Positions 12,514 through 25,599 of a stretch of 64,000 nucleotides of DNA are shown here, piece by piece. The notes beneath the pieces are model-generated. The model did not search any database. It worked only from the letters and a program-made list of their open reading frames with translations, and was not told where the DNA came from. How positions within the stretch are numbered: the stretch's first letter is position 1; every line of letters starts with the position of its first letter. The translations under genes and the position numbers were made by a program. Source of the stretch: Saxidomus purpurata (Eukaryota > Mollusca > Bivalvia > Venerida > Veneridae); NCBI GenBank assembly GCA_022818135.1, contig JAFMSR010000019.1, positions 2,760,357-2,824,356 of the forward strand, written 5' to 3'.

Positions 12514-13020
12514 AACAAAAAAAGTTTTTCTTAGAATAGGCGTGTTTCTGACTGTTTCAGAGGTTTTTGAAACCACGCCTTATCACGTGACTTCATCCCG
12601 GTTTCCTTTTATGAAGACACATAAACTTAAGTTTGACTTTCTAATTGGTGACTTTTATTGAGAAACAACTCTCCTTCACAGACAAATATCTTTACCTTTC
12701 CCGGGGATCGGCTGAATTAGACTGATTTTCCTCCGTTCTTTCATTTTCACAACGGTAGACTGGTTTTGCTCTTTATGTTGCATTAATGTCGCTCGTTACT
12801 GCGCATGCGCCATTGAGTTGATACAGAAGAACACAAGACTCACTAATCAAAGGGTAAACTTGTAAAACCATATATAGATAGAAGAGTTGATTTTTACGAC
12901 AACCAATTACTTTTCAACTCAATCTTCAACCAACAGGTTGTACATCAACCCAGTCTTACGTATCATTTTTTATTTACAATTGTCGGCTTTTTTGTGTGTC
13001 TTATATTTCAATGAAATGTT

Positions 13021-13083
13021 ACCTAAAAAGGAAACGCGTACGTAATTCAGTTTACCTGAAAAGGAAACGCGTACGTAATTCAG
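13021..13083. repeat. Tandem duplication, period 33
   Basis: A 30-base unit containing 'aaggaaacgcgtacgtaatt' occurs at 13,021-13,050 and 13,054-13,083 with one base difference. Confidence 0.75.
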
Positions 13084-13120
13084 GGTTCATCATTTGCTAT
13101 TTCAATCTAAGTTTTAATTA

Positions 13121-13576
13121 CTGTTAGGCTCCGTTTTAGCTGTTAGGCTCCGTTTAAGTTGGCTGTTAGGCTCCGGTTTAGCAGTTAGGCTCCGTTAAAG
13201 TTGTAAGGCTCACTGTTTTAGTTGGCAGTAAGGCTCCGGTTTAGCTGTTATGCTCCATTTTAGCTGTTAGGCTCCGTATAAGTTGTTAGGCTCACTGTTT
13301 CAGTTGGCTTTTAGGCTTCGGTTTAGCTGTTATGCTCCGTTTTAGCTGTTAGGCTCCCTTTAAGTTGTTAGACCCACGGTTTGAGTTGGATGTTAGGCTC
13401 CGGTTTAGCAGTTATGCTCCGATTTAGCTGTTAGGCTTCGGTTTAGCTGTAAGGCTCCGGTTTAGCTGTTATGCTCCGGTTTAGCTGTTAGGCTTCGGTT
13501 TAGCTGTAAGGCTCCGGTTTAGCTGTTATGCTCCGGTTTAGCTGTTATGCTCCGGTTTAGCTGTTATGCTCCGGTT
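13121..13576. repeat. Minisatellite of about 19-20-bp units
   Basis: More than 20 units of the type 'gttaggctccggtttagct', with variants 'gttatgctcc' and 'gtaaggctc'. The 3' units are more homogeneous than the 5' units, suggesting recent expansion from that side. Confidence 0.85.
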
Positions 13577-14187
13577 GCGTGAGCTTCCTATTACTTTGAG
13601 GAATAAGTGAAAACTCAGGAAAATTTCAATATGCATCTTTCGCGGAAGATTTTCAAAATATATGCCCGAGGTGTTTCGTTAGGGGTCATATTCACATTTC
13701 CCATTTTCTTAGATCAATGGTTTGGTCATGAGTCTCGCTTCAAAATCTGACAAGCAAGCTAATGCTGCTTTGCAGCTAGATTAAGGTTCTCGAAAGTTGA
13801 TACTTTGATATAATTGATTTCGCAGTTACATTTTACGTTCGCCAACAGGGGATGAATATACTATATGACACAGGTTTAGGTAACGTGGCTTGGACCCAAG
13901 CAAGGTATCTTTAACTAAGACGCAGTGTTTGAGTCTTAATCATATATAGGCTATTTCAACCAAGATGTAGTGTTTTGGTCCCAACTACGTTACCTTTACC
14001 TGTGATCCCAGCCAGGTACATTACGTTTACCTGTGGTCACAGCTACATCACTTTTACCTGTACTATAGAACAGTACTTATTTCAGATTACCCATTTTATT
14101 ACAAGTCAGTTAGTCTCTGGACGAAATTATATATTAACAAGTAATATCTTTAAAAAAAAAAGATGGTCGACGTAGGTGACGTAATAA

Positions 14188-14259
14188 ACACATTTTGTGT
14201 TTCAGAAGGCTCCCGGGCAGTACACTGCTTATTCCGGTACCGAAACGCTAGCCAATAAT
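14188..14259. repeat. 72-bp exact direct repeat, copy 1
   Basis: Identical by eye to 14,409-14,480. It includes 'tttcagaaggctcccgggca' and 'gctagccaataat'. The sequences outside the 72 bases differ. Confidence 0.8.
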
Positions 14260-14408
14260 CAATGACGCTAGATGTCCGGCCCCGGACAACACCTCGTTGA
14301 ATACAAAAGTTGATCTTCGTACTGTCCAGAAACCTTGACATAACGTGTTCTGTTTTTTTTTTTTTTGCAACATGATTTATTATAAATAACTATAATATAA
14401 AAAAATAT

Positions 14409-14480
14409 ACACATTTTGTGTTTCAGAAGGCTCCCGGGCAGTACACTGCTTATTCCGGTACCGAAACGCTAGCCAATAAT
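14409..14480. repeat. 72-bp exact direct repeat, copy 2
   Basis: Second copy, 221 bases downstream of the first. The spacer contains a T-run (about 14,347-14,366). A short, recent segmental duplication or the two ends of a small element are both possible. Confidence 0.8.
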
Positions 14481-14499
14481 TTGCAGATTCTGATTGGTC

Positions 14500-17240
14500 A
14501 CATTATAACGAAGTTGGTTAGCAACGCGTCCATACCAACGGAAGTTCAAATCAAAAGTATACGACTACGTCGAAAAAGTGTAATGAGTAAATGGAAACGA
14601 TGTTATTCACATTTGTTAAATTTATATATGTTATACATTTTGTAGTTGTGTTGATGTATCTAGAGCGTGACGTCAAATAGTGGACGTATAGTCACGTGAC
14701 TACGAAAATGGCAGTCACTAGACGAGAAAACAATTTCAGCACGACCCTCCACAAAAGGTCACAGATACCGATGGCTCCATCTGTGGTGCCGGCATCAGAC
14801 GGACGTAACCCCCGTTCGTGTAAAAATTACTGGCTGCCACCCAAGTCATATTTCATGTCGGTAACTCAATTAACACTAAGCGAGAACATTCCGTAATCTA
14901 ATTTGTAATGGCATACAATACAGCCTTGACACCAGAATGTCCGAAAATATGTCCAGCGCTTAAAAAATCACATATGTTCTAACAAGTTTGTTGGTGTGAA
15001 CAGACAAAATTATCTAACATTATACGGAACATTAATCGTTTTCCTTATAAAATATTAAATATGTCATGTCCCTCAAATTACTTCCAATATGTTATAACAA
15101 GTTTACAGGTGTAAACAGACAATTGTTATACATTATACCTCTTTCGTTAAAAAAACCCATCTGCTATCTTATATGAAGAGAATTACAAATTTCGATGTTC
15201 ATTGTCGATGCCCGTGCCATGATTTCGTAATTGTTTTTTTTTTAACTTTAAACTGTCAAAATTAAGCACAGTTTAAACTTTCTCGTATATAGAATTTTGC
15301 AAATTTGTAAATTGTATAAATATATAATTATATATACTCTTAAAATCCACTTTTCAGTGATTGGCATAAAGACAAATACAAAATGTAATTACACTAAACA
15401 AATAGAAAGAACGAAAATCATAAAAGGAAGGAACATTATAATTTATACGTGCAGGGATAATTTCTCAACTGCACACAATATAAAGTGCAAAATTAGCAAA
15501 TGGACCCGACCCCTATCATGCCTTTGACCGGGCAAATAAAAGTGGTAAGGGGCCTAAAGATCTCCCCATCCCCACATCTGACAGTATTGAAGCATATACG
15601 TCTATGTATTTGTGACAAAACTGGAACTACTCGGACACAAATGTGGCATCAGGTGTCAAAATAAAACCACACCACAAGTTGCCTTACCGGTGATCGAACG
15701 TTCTGGTCGTAAACTAAACGGGCGCTGTACCACAAAACAGCTAACAAAAAGCCGTTTTTAAAATTGTGTCTAAACTATGTTTTAACAGTATTGAACAATC
15801 TACATTAAAATTAAAATTAAAAATTAAAATTTGAAGAGAAAAAAATGGGGCAAAAACGCAGTCGCATTCAACTTCAGTATCAAGTTTTTTTTTTTAATTT
15901 AGCGTCGTTTTTGTAAAGCGCGTGACTATCCAATGGAGGTGTTTATACAGTTACTCATTATATTATTTGTGAATGTTGCCGGGATCGGAGGAGCTCACAT
16001 TGACTGCTTCGGGGATGAAATCCAGCGTGTCTTTCCAACCTCATAGTTTCTGTTTTTGTCGCATATAGAAGTGCCGAATGGCTTTCCAACTACCTGGGAC
16101 AGGCGAATAGTAATTAAATAAACTTAAGGGTGTCATGAAAAGTTGACCGCCACTGCAAGGATTCGAACCGCGGGTCTCTAGAATACCGGTCCAGCGTGCT
16201 AAGCACTGCATACAACCATTCAAACCCTTACCAAAAATTGACAAAATAAAACATGTCTATCATAAAGATAGTTCTTTGGAACTTCGAGTGGAGTCGTTTC
16301 AGAAATTATATGTCTTTTAAAATTTCAAATGAAAACTTAATGTATTATCGGTAATATAAATGGAAATTTCTCAGTGCGGAATTTCGGATCCAATTTGTAT
16401 TGAAATTCGATTGTAAATGAATATTTCAAAAGACCATTAGCATTTTGTACAATCGTGAAATAGAAGATAATTCAAATTTATTAAAAAGATTTCTTAATGT
16501 CTTGTAATATATCTAATAGATTTTATCGCAATTTTTACTTTTCTTTAAAACTATTCTATGGGACTATTTAGAAATCAGAGAGAATTTAATTATCTCCCTT
16601 TTGATAAGGTTGAATTCAAAATTGATGAATACATACCATGATGTAAAGAACGCTAAACATAAATAAGCTTTTTATGTGGGGGACAAAACAAGATCGAGAA
16701 GATGTTTGGATTTGTATTAAAGGTAAATATTAAATATTCATGTAAACATCAAAAGGTGACGACGGTGAAAAATACATGTACATGCGTGTACCTTGGCCTA
16801 GAAAATCCTCGAGCTGAACTGTCTTAAATTTTGATTTTAACAGAAATGATAGTCAGTAGCCTATTTTAAAATTAGTAAACATAAAAAATAAGCGGTTATT
16901 GAAATCAACATCATCCAGGCGCTTGCCATAATTATTGTGTGTTTGCAACGCTGTTTTAAAGTACGCCAACGTCAGCGTTTACCTATGGTATACTGTATGT
17001 GCGTTTCCAGGCTGATCTACGAAACTGCGACACGACATCACGAAAATACGAAAGGACGGACGACAATGCTAGGTCAAGCGCAAAACTCCGAAAAAAACAC
17101 ATTCAAGTGTCGATTGTGTGTCTCTATCTAGATGTCGCTTTGAATTAATGCCGTGTGTCACATCGTATCGTCGTGTGTAACTTGTATTGCGGTGATTTAC
17201 AATCGCAATGTCATATTGTTTTGGACTTAGCACGACACGC
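14500..17240. other. Intergenic DNA with degenerate tRNA-like segments
   Basis: Only two minus-strand tRNA-like stretches are visible, near 15,670-15,745 (B-box-like GTTCGATCACC) and 16,128-16,215 (GGTTCGAATCC with an A-box-like TGCAGTGCTTAGC). Neither forms a credible mature tRNA. No gene was recognised. Confidence 0.4.
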
Positions 17241-17262
17241 GACAACACAAAGCGAAGCACAT

Positions 17263-17339
17263 CAATGTACTGCAACAGTCGACAGTGAGAAGCGACGCAC
17301 AACAATGTACAGCAACAGTCGACAGTGAGAAGCGACGCA
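17263..17339. repeat. Tandem duplication, period 40
   Basis: A 37-base unit ending 'gacagtgagaagcgacgca' occurs at 17,263-17,299 and 17,303-17,339 with one mismatch. It accounts for a short open frame on each strand. Confidence 0.75.
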
Positions 17340-18394
17340 GTAACAATTTTGTCGCAGCAGCCCAGACAATAACGAATGGCGACATATTATCTAAAAGTAC
17401 TAAACCAGTTATCGAAGCTTCAAGAAGAATTAGTATGATTTTCTTCAATCATAATACAATACGTAGGTCAACACAGATTTCCATTTACGTCTCTAACGAC
17501 TATAAGGAGGTAAGAGGTTAAGGGTATGCTTTTCTTCCCACAGCTCACGCCGTACCTCCTCATAACAATACGGTTTTCCGGTAACGACTCGAGAGCTCGA
17601 AAAGCTTTAAGCTTACTTCACAATCGAGCTAAAATAAATCAATGCGGTGGTTTTAGTTTTTCTTTTCGTAGTTATATACTTTAGAAAGTATCTACAACCG
17701 TGTCCTTAAAGGTTTTGGATGAGCTAATTTCTACGGATATTTCTGCGAAGTTTGTCGTAACTTACCGAGTAGGGACGATTGTTACACAAGCCACTGGTAT
17801 TTTCATCCCCTAACGATAAGAGTCGTCACATGGTCTGACCTTTTAGCTTCCCGTTCCTTCTCAAAGTGCAACTTAAGTTTTTTTTCTTCCGGTCACGTGA
17901 GCAACCGGAAATGATTTATTACTTTTCCTAATCTTTGACTTTTTTGTCTCAACAGTTAAAGATTCAAGTGCAGGTTAAACGTAGCGAACCCATGTTACAA
18001 AGGGAACATCGGCTGTTAGCGTTTGAGTCTCTCAACAGCACCCCTCGAGGGAAATCAGCAATAGTAATGTTGTCTTAAAACAACATACATAATTCAAGAA
18101 TTCCGTTCTAAATTCCCGGTTAATTAAACTGATAAAACACCGTAATCAAGTTTATCAAGTGAATTCTCTGAAAAAATTGATTTGAAAAGCGCATGCCAGT
18201 CTTCAATGCATTCATCGGTCTTGATAAAACATAATAAGAGTAAGGTTATTTTTGATCAAAACTGATTACAGATTATTAGAAGATTTAAAATGGAAACAAC
18301 CAAGGCTCAGGTCGCTTTTCGCTGAAGTAGCTACTTAAGTCGCTCGAACTTGGCCTTTAAAGAGTGTGTTTTTTTGTGTAACAGTAACCTATTA

Positions 18395-18770
18395 TGTTAT
18401 GTTGTGTCTTTTCTGTTCTGTTATGCTCTGCTTCTGTTTTTCGCATTTGTTCAGTGTTCTGCTGGATTTCCAGCTTCCCGGCTAGTCTCGACACTACTTA
18501 ATTAATTTCGACGCGGTCTAGCCGAGTCATTCTTCTCTGTTATTTTGTTATTTTCTGTTTTCCCCCTCCTTTCCTGTGCTCTGCTGCGTTCCGCACGGAG
18601 GATATTATACTATCCTCAGCAGAACAGAGGAAAGGAGGGGGGAAACTGCCAACTTTTTCACATTCAGAGACAAGGTCGGTAGCACGGCTCGAACCCATGA
18701 CCCCCAATCAATGAGAGGTTACAGTGGTTTAAAGTCTGCAACCCTTGTCACTTGACCACGGACGCGGACG
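18395..18770 (-). repeat. SINE S2 copy with adjoining TTCTG repeat
   Basis: 18,395-18,600 is rich in 'ttctgtt' words. From about 18,600 to 18,770 the minus strand carries the S2 head (GGGTTCGAGCC B box) and the 'gttggcag' body block. Confidence 0.55.
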
Positions 18771-19106
18771 TTCCCCCAAAGGTCAGCGAATGTATAATTA
18801 TATCACCATTGTCAACTGTAGTTATCAAAGACTATTTAACATTTCCGAAGCTTGGCGAAAATCACCGAAAAGAATTGCGTCTGGAATCCACAGTGCCGGT
18901 GTGATGAAAGATCCAGTTAAAGTCTGAATTTGACCCTTGTGCTACCACATTTAAGTTTTCCTCGTTTTTTTTTACCGGCAGTCGCGAAAAGAGAATGAAT
19001 GTGGCGGAAAGGCTAAAATTATCCGAAAGTGGTCGAAATTGGACGAAAAAGACCGAAGCCGAGACTTTGCGATAGATTAGACCGAGTTATCTACGACTTA
19101 ATAGTA

Positions 19107-19395
19107 AGCCCGGTTAGCTCAATCGGTACAGCACGAGACTTGTAATCTCGGGGTTGCGGGTTCGATTCTAGGGGCTGACCAACTAAAATTACTGACAGTC
19201 TTTCGGACGAGACTTAAAAACCAAGGTCAGATGTATGGGTGCTATACACCTGGCATGTACAAGAACCAGGACTGTCTCTGGAATCGTGACACTTTCTATA
19301 TCTTGCACTATCCTCAGAAACCTAAAATAACTTACCTCTTCTGGGGACGTTGGTCATATGAGAAACCGATACCAACAATAGAACCCTAATACACA
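19107..19395 (+). repeat. tRNA-derived SINE (family S1), plus copy
   Basis: The head resembles a tRNA (TTAGCTCAATCGGTACAGC A box, anticodon-arm-like region, GCGGGTTCGATTC B box), but the acceptor and T stems do not pair well. The body shares blocks with the minus copy at 4,478-4,740, including 'tatcttgcact' and 'cgttggtcatatg'. A functional tRNA gene was considered and rejected. Confidence 0.6.
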
Positions 19396-19766
19396 TACAT
19401 ACGACTCAAATACTTTTGTTATAAAGTAACGTTAGCACCTAAAATAAATACTAGCATTAAACCTGAAAATTTAAGCCCACGTAGATTATATGTAACTATA
19501 GACAATACGACAGACTATAAAATGGGATATCCCTGATTGTCGTGATATTTGTCATATTAAACAGGGGTACTTGTCGTTCTATGCCTCTTATTACGTTACA
19601 GGCATCAATAAAATAGTAGACTTCTTTGTGTGGGTGTTTTGCTTTATTAAGCATTGTTTGTTGCAAAATTCATTTCTTGATGGCAAAAGATATATCACGT
19701 GATTTCCGGAGTTCAGGCTTTTGATATCAGGAAATCATTATATATCTACCTAGATTTTTACAATAA

Positions 19767-19900
19767 GATCTTCTGACTTCCAATTTTGGCAAGTCTATTT
19801 CTTCAAATAGGGGTGTTTTGTAGAACTGTGTTCCAAAATGCTAAAATTTAACTTCTGATCAGAAGACACTATAAATTTTGTCGTCTGCCTCTGAGCAAAT
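19767..19900. repeat. Dispersed repeat shared with 12,118-12,230
   Basis: Same block order as the earlier copy, with an extra 12-15 bases inside ('aattttggcaagtc'). No coding content. Confidence 0.5.
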
Positions 19901-19904
19901 TTGC

Positions 19905-21060
19905 TTGAAAAGGTATATACATGTATTTTTCTAGACACCAGGGTTAATAAAATTATGAAAAAATCAATCGAGTTTGGATTATTGACATCAAGAATGTTTT
20001 TTCTTATGAAGATTTGTAAAATTATTGTTATAGGGGGTCAGCCCTAATAAAAACAATTAAGTTGCATTACAGTTGTCGTAAACAATTCTTAACAATTTTG
20101 ACAATTGTCAAACTTGATCCGAAACTATAGCATACTTGCAAAGTTTTTATTCATGAAATTATGTACATGTACATATGCATGCATATTGACAATAAAAAAA
20201 ACGCATGATGAGCAAATTGCCTGTTTAAAGACTGCTTACACTTTGAAGCCCCGGTCCAACCCGGCCTGTCCCGCCATGACCCGCTCCGTACCACCCCTAA
20301 CATCCCCCACCTTTTCCAAAAGAAAACTTAAACAGTTTGCCATTATTACAGTGTTCATGGCTGCTCTTAGATATTGTTAACCAAACTCGTAGGTCGTGAG
20401 TCCATTGCATTATTGACATCAAGAAATGCTTTTATAGTACGACACAACTGGGCTTCCCCCCCCCCCCCCCCCCTTTCTTTAAAGAGTTTGATAAGTTTAA
20501 GCTTTCTTCGCAAGCGTGAGAAATCTATCTATATATATATTCACCACACTGAATCAAGCTTATATCCAACAATGCTGTCCGTACATTTCCAAATGCTAGA
20601 AACAAGTAAGGGCCATGGTTTGCCTGCAACTCTTGGAACTTTATGTCTTTCGCGAAGTATTTATTTATTTTACCGTATCCGATGTTTGCATTGTCTTTGA
20701 GAGAAGTAATACATTGACGTATATACACATTCAAGCGCTTTGGGAGGACTCGTAATACTTAATCGCTCATGCAATTATTGAACACGGGCCTAATTATTGC
20801 AAGAAATCAATTAACGCAAGGTTATATAATGAGACATCTGCCATAGGTCCCCCATACGCGTATGTTTTCTGTTTGCCTTTATGTGACTTTTCAGAGAAGC
20901 CTGGGTACATTTATTTACTTACCCAGGCCCGGTTCCGACAATGGTGTCGTATATACGTATAGAATGGCGGAGCCTAATTTCAACCCCCCCTTTTGGCCAA
21001 TAAATAAATTCTGTTTTTTATTTCTGTGAAGTTTTTTAATAGTTTGCAACGTTTATTAAA
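19905..21060. other. Intergenic DNA, C-run, nothing recognised
   Basis: Contains a run of about 17 C at 20,457-20,473. The short open frames across it (20,105-20,700) have no motif and cross the homopolymer. No gene is called. Confidence 0.45.
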
Positions 21061-21064
21061 ATGT

Positions 21065-21406
21065 TTATAGGATACCTGTAATCAAAAGATTTTCTCTCGT
21101 TCTTACTTTGGCGGACTCTTTAATCACAAGAAAGCTTGTAGCAATATTCAAAAGAAAGCCGTATTCATTTACATTGCATAGGATTGATGTCTTCTCAAGA
21201 AGATTACAAGACGAATTTTGATGCAAGGCATCAAAGACGCCGCGCATGTTTTGAAGCATGGCTGGGAGATGGGCACTGGGGCAGGTTTCTATTATAAAAT
21301 GTGCGTGGTTAACATCAGCGAACCCTTTTTTACTACATAAAATGATCATTACCTCTCCCACGTACCTATATAACATTATGTTAATTATGTTATTTGTTTT
21401 ATTCAC
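21065..21406 (-). pseudogene. Possible C-terminal remnant of a LINE-type ORF2
   Basis: A 113-codon open frame contains a CSKKGFADVNHAHF segment followed by ETCP, an arrangement like the C-terminal zinc-binding tail (C...H...C followed by P) of many non-LTR retrotransposon proteins. It then runs 'LPAMLQNMRGVFDALHQ', where LINE proteins often carry a leucine/arginine-rich stretch. The expected second cysteine before the loop is not present, and no reverse-transcriptase motif is visible upstream. The call rests on the pattern alone and is weak; a chance open frame is the alternative. Confidence 0.25.
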
Positions 21407-21409
21407 CTT

Positions 21410-23815
21410 GTAAGCGTGATATATGCAAATAAAAAGATTTTAAATGTTTTTGTTTATGTTTTTATTTTCATTCACTCATGGGAATTTTCTAACTGGAAAT
21501 AAGTTGTTAAACTGTAAAGAACTTGAACAACAATTATCTCGCTAACAATGTTATCGGTCGATCGACTATACTTCCAACGAGGATGGTGGACCCAATAAGC
21601 ACAATAAAACAAAAAGTTTTGGGTTTTATACAAGGGAGGTAATTTGCAACTAAAGTCACACTATTACTTGGAACTAATTTGCTTAAAACCTAACTATCAT
21701 GTCTAAAATTCGCATATTCAACAAATAATTAATTTTTATCATTTGATTTAGAATAATAAAAAGTGTATTTAACAAAAACCTATTCGAATAAGACTTGTTC
21801 CGGTAACATTTGTTTTTGGTTGTTTCAGGTATAAATTGTTTCCGGTAATGTAATACCGGTCTCCTTCTGTGTATTTAGCTGTATATCCTTTTTGTTTGTG
21901 AAACTGATTTATAAAAATAAAGTTTTATTAGAGCTCGCATAATACTAAACCCTTATGTAACTTCCATATTGTTTGTTATTGTGATAATTAAATACCTCTT
22001 TTCTCACAAATTATTTTCGGATGCTAATTTTACACTGGCTATTTTTAGATACCAAGGAACTGATACACAAAACTATTTATAACCATGGCTCCTCCCACAA
22101 TTTCACTGAATCACAGGTCTGGCATTGCAAAAAAGCCTGTGCAAATATAATTTACACCGGGTCTAAATATTGTGAAAAGAACTATCTGTAAAACGATATA
22201 CCTGCCCCCCCTCCTGGGCTGGTAATGTGGGGTTTTTCTTTTCTTTCTATTCCCGAAGCATTATACACTCCAGCAATATGGCGGAAAGAGACGAAACCAC
22301 ATGATTAATTATGCTGTGACTGTTACATTTTCAGAACTTCCTTGGCGATTATTATTTTTGTTTACAAATGATGGAATGGAATTCCGTTAGGGCCCCCCGT
22401 ATTGTAGTTGGGTGACCGGTTTTTCTTTACAGTTTCAATATTAAAGTCTAATATATACGTAATTAAAATGGGTTTTCATTGATTTTTCACGTTGGTTCCA
22501 TGTATTCTATTATCTGAGCCTTTTAAATAAAACTTTCCGAATCTTTTTTTTTTGGCTTTGATGAAGGGTGTAAGGTCTTAAATAGCTATACACTCGTTTA
22601 CGAGTTTGTGGAAAAGTTATTAAATCTATTAAATGTGTCCAAAGTTTTGAAATAAGGGAAGGAGACATGTGTATTTTGTATTGTTTCTTTTTTAATGACT
22701 TAATACATTTGAATGATTCATAAAAAGTCTTTTATACATAGAACATAGTTTAGATTTACAATAATAAGTTGGCTGCTCCTATTCATTATGCAACCCCATG
22801 GTCCATAGATTGAAATCTATTCTCAAAGACCGCGATTCATCGCGGCGTCAATAACGAAGCTGTGCTCGCTCCGCAAGCTACGGATTAGTAGAGCAACAGG
22901 TAATTTACCAGAATTGTATCGGTCGTTCTCGTCCGCATTTGAATTGCGCGGCGGAAAATTTGACATTTTCAATTAAATCGAAGGCAGTTTTGGCGAAAAT
23001 AAATCAAGAAACGTAACACATCGTGTGCTCATAACATAATTTACCATGCCATATTTAATCTGTCTATAGCGTTATGGTCACTCAGGGTCGCTGGCGTCCC
23101 GGATAGGATATATAGGTTACCGGCTACTATATTTGATAGCAGGCCGCTTTCCATCTAAGATTATAACAAGTTAATGCACTCTCAAAAAAGCCAAGTCATG
23201 TTCCGATTACCGCTCTTATGGTGGAATAGTGCTATTTCCGTAAGGGGAGGTAACTGCAAAGTTATTTTGTTATCGAGTTATAGGCCGAACTAATATACAT
23301 TGAAAAGTGACACAGAAAACGTATAGCGACGGGGATTACACCATAAGTTGATTACGATCCGTTGAGGCCATCGCCCTTCAACGAAATGTTTGCGGAGATC
23401 GCCGAGTAGATACAAGATCGAAATTTATGAGCGTATCATTATATAATCAAATTATTTTGGAAAATTTGAAGAACGAGCCAACAGAAATTAAAGCCAAATG
23501 TGGACTTTTGCCAGTATAGGTATTAAGGGGAGGAAAATCTAGTAAGAAAGCACTAAAATTTCACGACAGCAGTAGCTTCCCCTTGCAGTAGCCGACTCGA
23601 GTTATGATGGCATGAAACACGTTTACAATAACCCCAATAGTTAATTGCTTAGTTTTTATTGACTTTTCAAGTATATAAAAAATGATTTTAATTCTTCGTT
23701 ATCACCAATACAGACTTTAAAAAGTACAATAAACTTGAAATTCATCACACATGTCTACTTGTCCCTTGCTGTCCGAGTTCTGGTATACACAACTGTAAGG
23801 TTGGAACCACATATA
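21410..23815. other. Intergenic DNA, nothing recognised
   Basis: No gene or repeat family recognised on either strand. Small GC-richer patches near 22,830-22,880 and 23,090-23,160 have no coding frame. Confidence 0.4.
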
Positions 23816-24380
23816 TGTTATAGAGTTTCGCCCTAGCTTTTGAAGTATTTTTCACGGTTACAGTTGGCCCCAAACGTTAATAAATCACGTGTTTAGAAGT
23901 GATAGCACCCTAAGAGCGTCTCACAGACTTCATACTCCAAGAATTCAAGGATGAATTCTTGTTGGAGAAGGTGGGATTGATTATGTAACTGAGGTATAAT
24001 ACGGCACTTGTACTTCCTTGCCATTTAGGTAGCTTTTATGGCGACGTGGTAGAGTGTCAGCTTATGTTACCAGAGGACGCGAGTTCGAATCCAGCTAGGG
24101 GCGAAGTATTTTTCTGGTTTACGTTTAGGCGCCCAAAGTAAATAACCTACGTGTTTAGAAGTGATAGCACCCTCTGAACGTCCCACAGATATTTATACTC
24201 CAAGAATTCGAGGACAAATTCTGGTAAGGTAGGGGTGTATTATATAATTGAGGTACAATACGGCACTTGTACTTGCCATTGATATAGCTTTTATGGCGTC
24301 GTGTTAGAATGTTCTCTTTGGGTGCTAGAGGACCCGAGTTCGAATTCAGCTCGGTGCAAAGTGTTTTTCACTGTCACATA
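23815..24380 (+). repeat. Tandem tRNA-headed SINE-like units
   Basis: Two consecutive units of about 260 bases share 'acgtgtttagaagtgatagc', 'actccaagaattc', 'gaggtaYaatacggcact' and 'tagcttttatggcg'. Each has a tRNA-like segment with an A-box-like GTGGTAGAGTG and a B box GAGTTCGAATCCA (24,030-24,100), or GAGTTCGAATTCA (24,290-24,360). A third, partial unit starts near 23,815. Tandem arrangement is unusual for SINEs. Confidence 0.55.
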
Positions 24381-25095
24381 AACCCTTTTCACTCGGCTAT
24401 TCCCTATGTAATGACGCGGAATACACAGCTGTGTTTGGAGCATCTCCGCTAACTGTAAGGGGAAATAACTGCTACATTTAGTCAAGTGGTTGGACAGTCA
24501 CAGGTTAGGCTAAATGCTTCAAACTGTTTGTTTGGCGTGGTTCACAGCAGGGCAGATTTCGCTAATAAGTCAGAATGAAATTGCCTGCTGTGGGTTTATG
24601 CCTAATAAGTGACATGTAATCGACATGAAACTACGACAAGTTGTATTTATAATATAGATCACTATCATGTATATCTATGATATTAATTACACACTGTTTG
24701 TCTCCCTAACCTAAAAAGTCTACATAGAATCGACTACATTTTTGTAAATTGTCGTGAAAAAAGCTTTAATAACCAACTTCCATCTGTATTTCAAGTACTT
24801 TGATTGTTCTATTGCTTGTGCCATGGGTGGCGTTGCTTCGAACACCGACATGCGCTCCCGATAAAATGTCGCCGTACATGTATTTATCAAATTTATTCAT
24901 CAACATTGTACCGTAAATTTGTTTATGAAATATACTTCTATTCTATTCTGTGTTTACATGCACATCCGTTCCAAAAATAAAATGTTGTTATTTTACTTTT
25001 ACGTGACTTTTGTTCATATCTTATTCTGCTTTTTCGTAATTATTTGCTCCGTGTTCCGTAAACTTCTTTGAATAGTTCTATTTTAATAGGTTTTG

Positions 25096-25332
25096 TATGT
25101 ACTAATTTATTTATTCTCGATTGCAAAACAAGTTCTTACAACTAAGATTAATCACTTTCGAGACTCGTTTCAGATGGAATCAACCTCGATGAGAGAGAGT
25201 GAGAGGCAATGTTGAATTATTGCTGTCTTGCTTAGGGGCACTACCGACATGACTATGTCGGTGGCTATGTTTCGAACTCGGGTCCTTTCGATCCTGAGGC
25301 GAACGCGCTACCACTGCGCCATGGCGGCTCCG
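25096..25332 (-). repeat. tRNA-derived SINE (family S3), minus copy
   Basis: On the minus strand: head GCCGCCATGGCGCAGTGGTAG, B box near GAGTTCGAAACA, the hairpin 'ccgacat...atgtcgg', then a body through 'gaggttgattcca' to a tail 'tgcaatcgagaataaataa'. The same order is found on the plus strand at 42,661-42,886. Confidence 0.7.
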
Positions 25333-25599
25333 GTATCTTTTTGTCTATAAATAGAACAGTTTTTCCGTGTTTCTGATATTATATGAGCCTTAATTTAAAT
25401 TTATTTGTTTTAAAAAAATGTTTATCTAGCAGGCACGAGAATTGACACGAGTCTTTCATGAAGCCCGTTCACTAGATTTATTAAATAAATCACCGCAAAT
25501 AATGTCAAGCTAAGTTCCATCTGACACCGTATAACAAGCCTGATGTTAAACGGTGTAAAATGTCTTTTTTAATTAGATAAGCGAAACCGGGGTATGTAT

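Noticed and set aside
13121..13576. CRISPR-like array
   Set aside because: The units are contiguous 19-20-bp tandem repeats without unique spacers, in a eukaryotic context.
19107..19180. tRNA gene
   Set aside because: The A and B boxes are present, but the acceptor and T stems pair poorly and the sequence continues into a SINE body shared with another copy.
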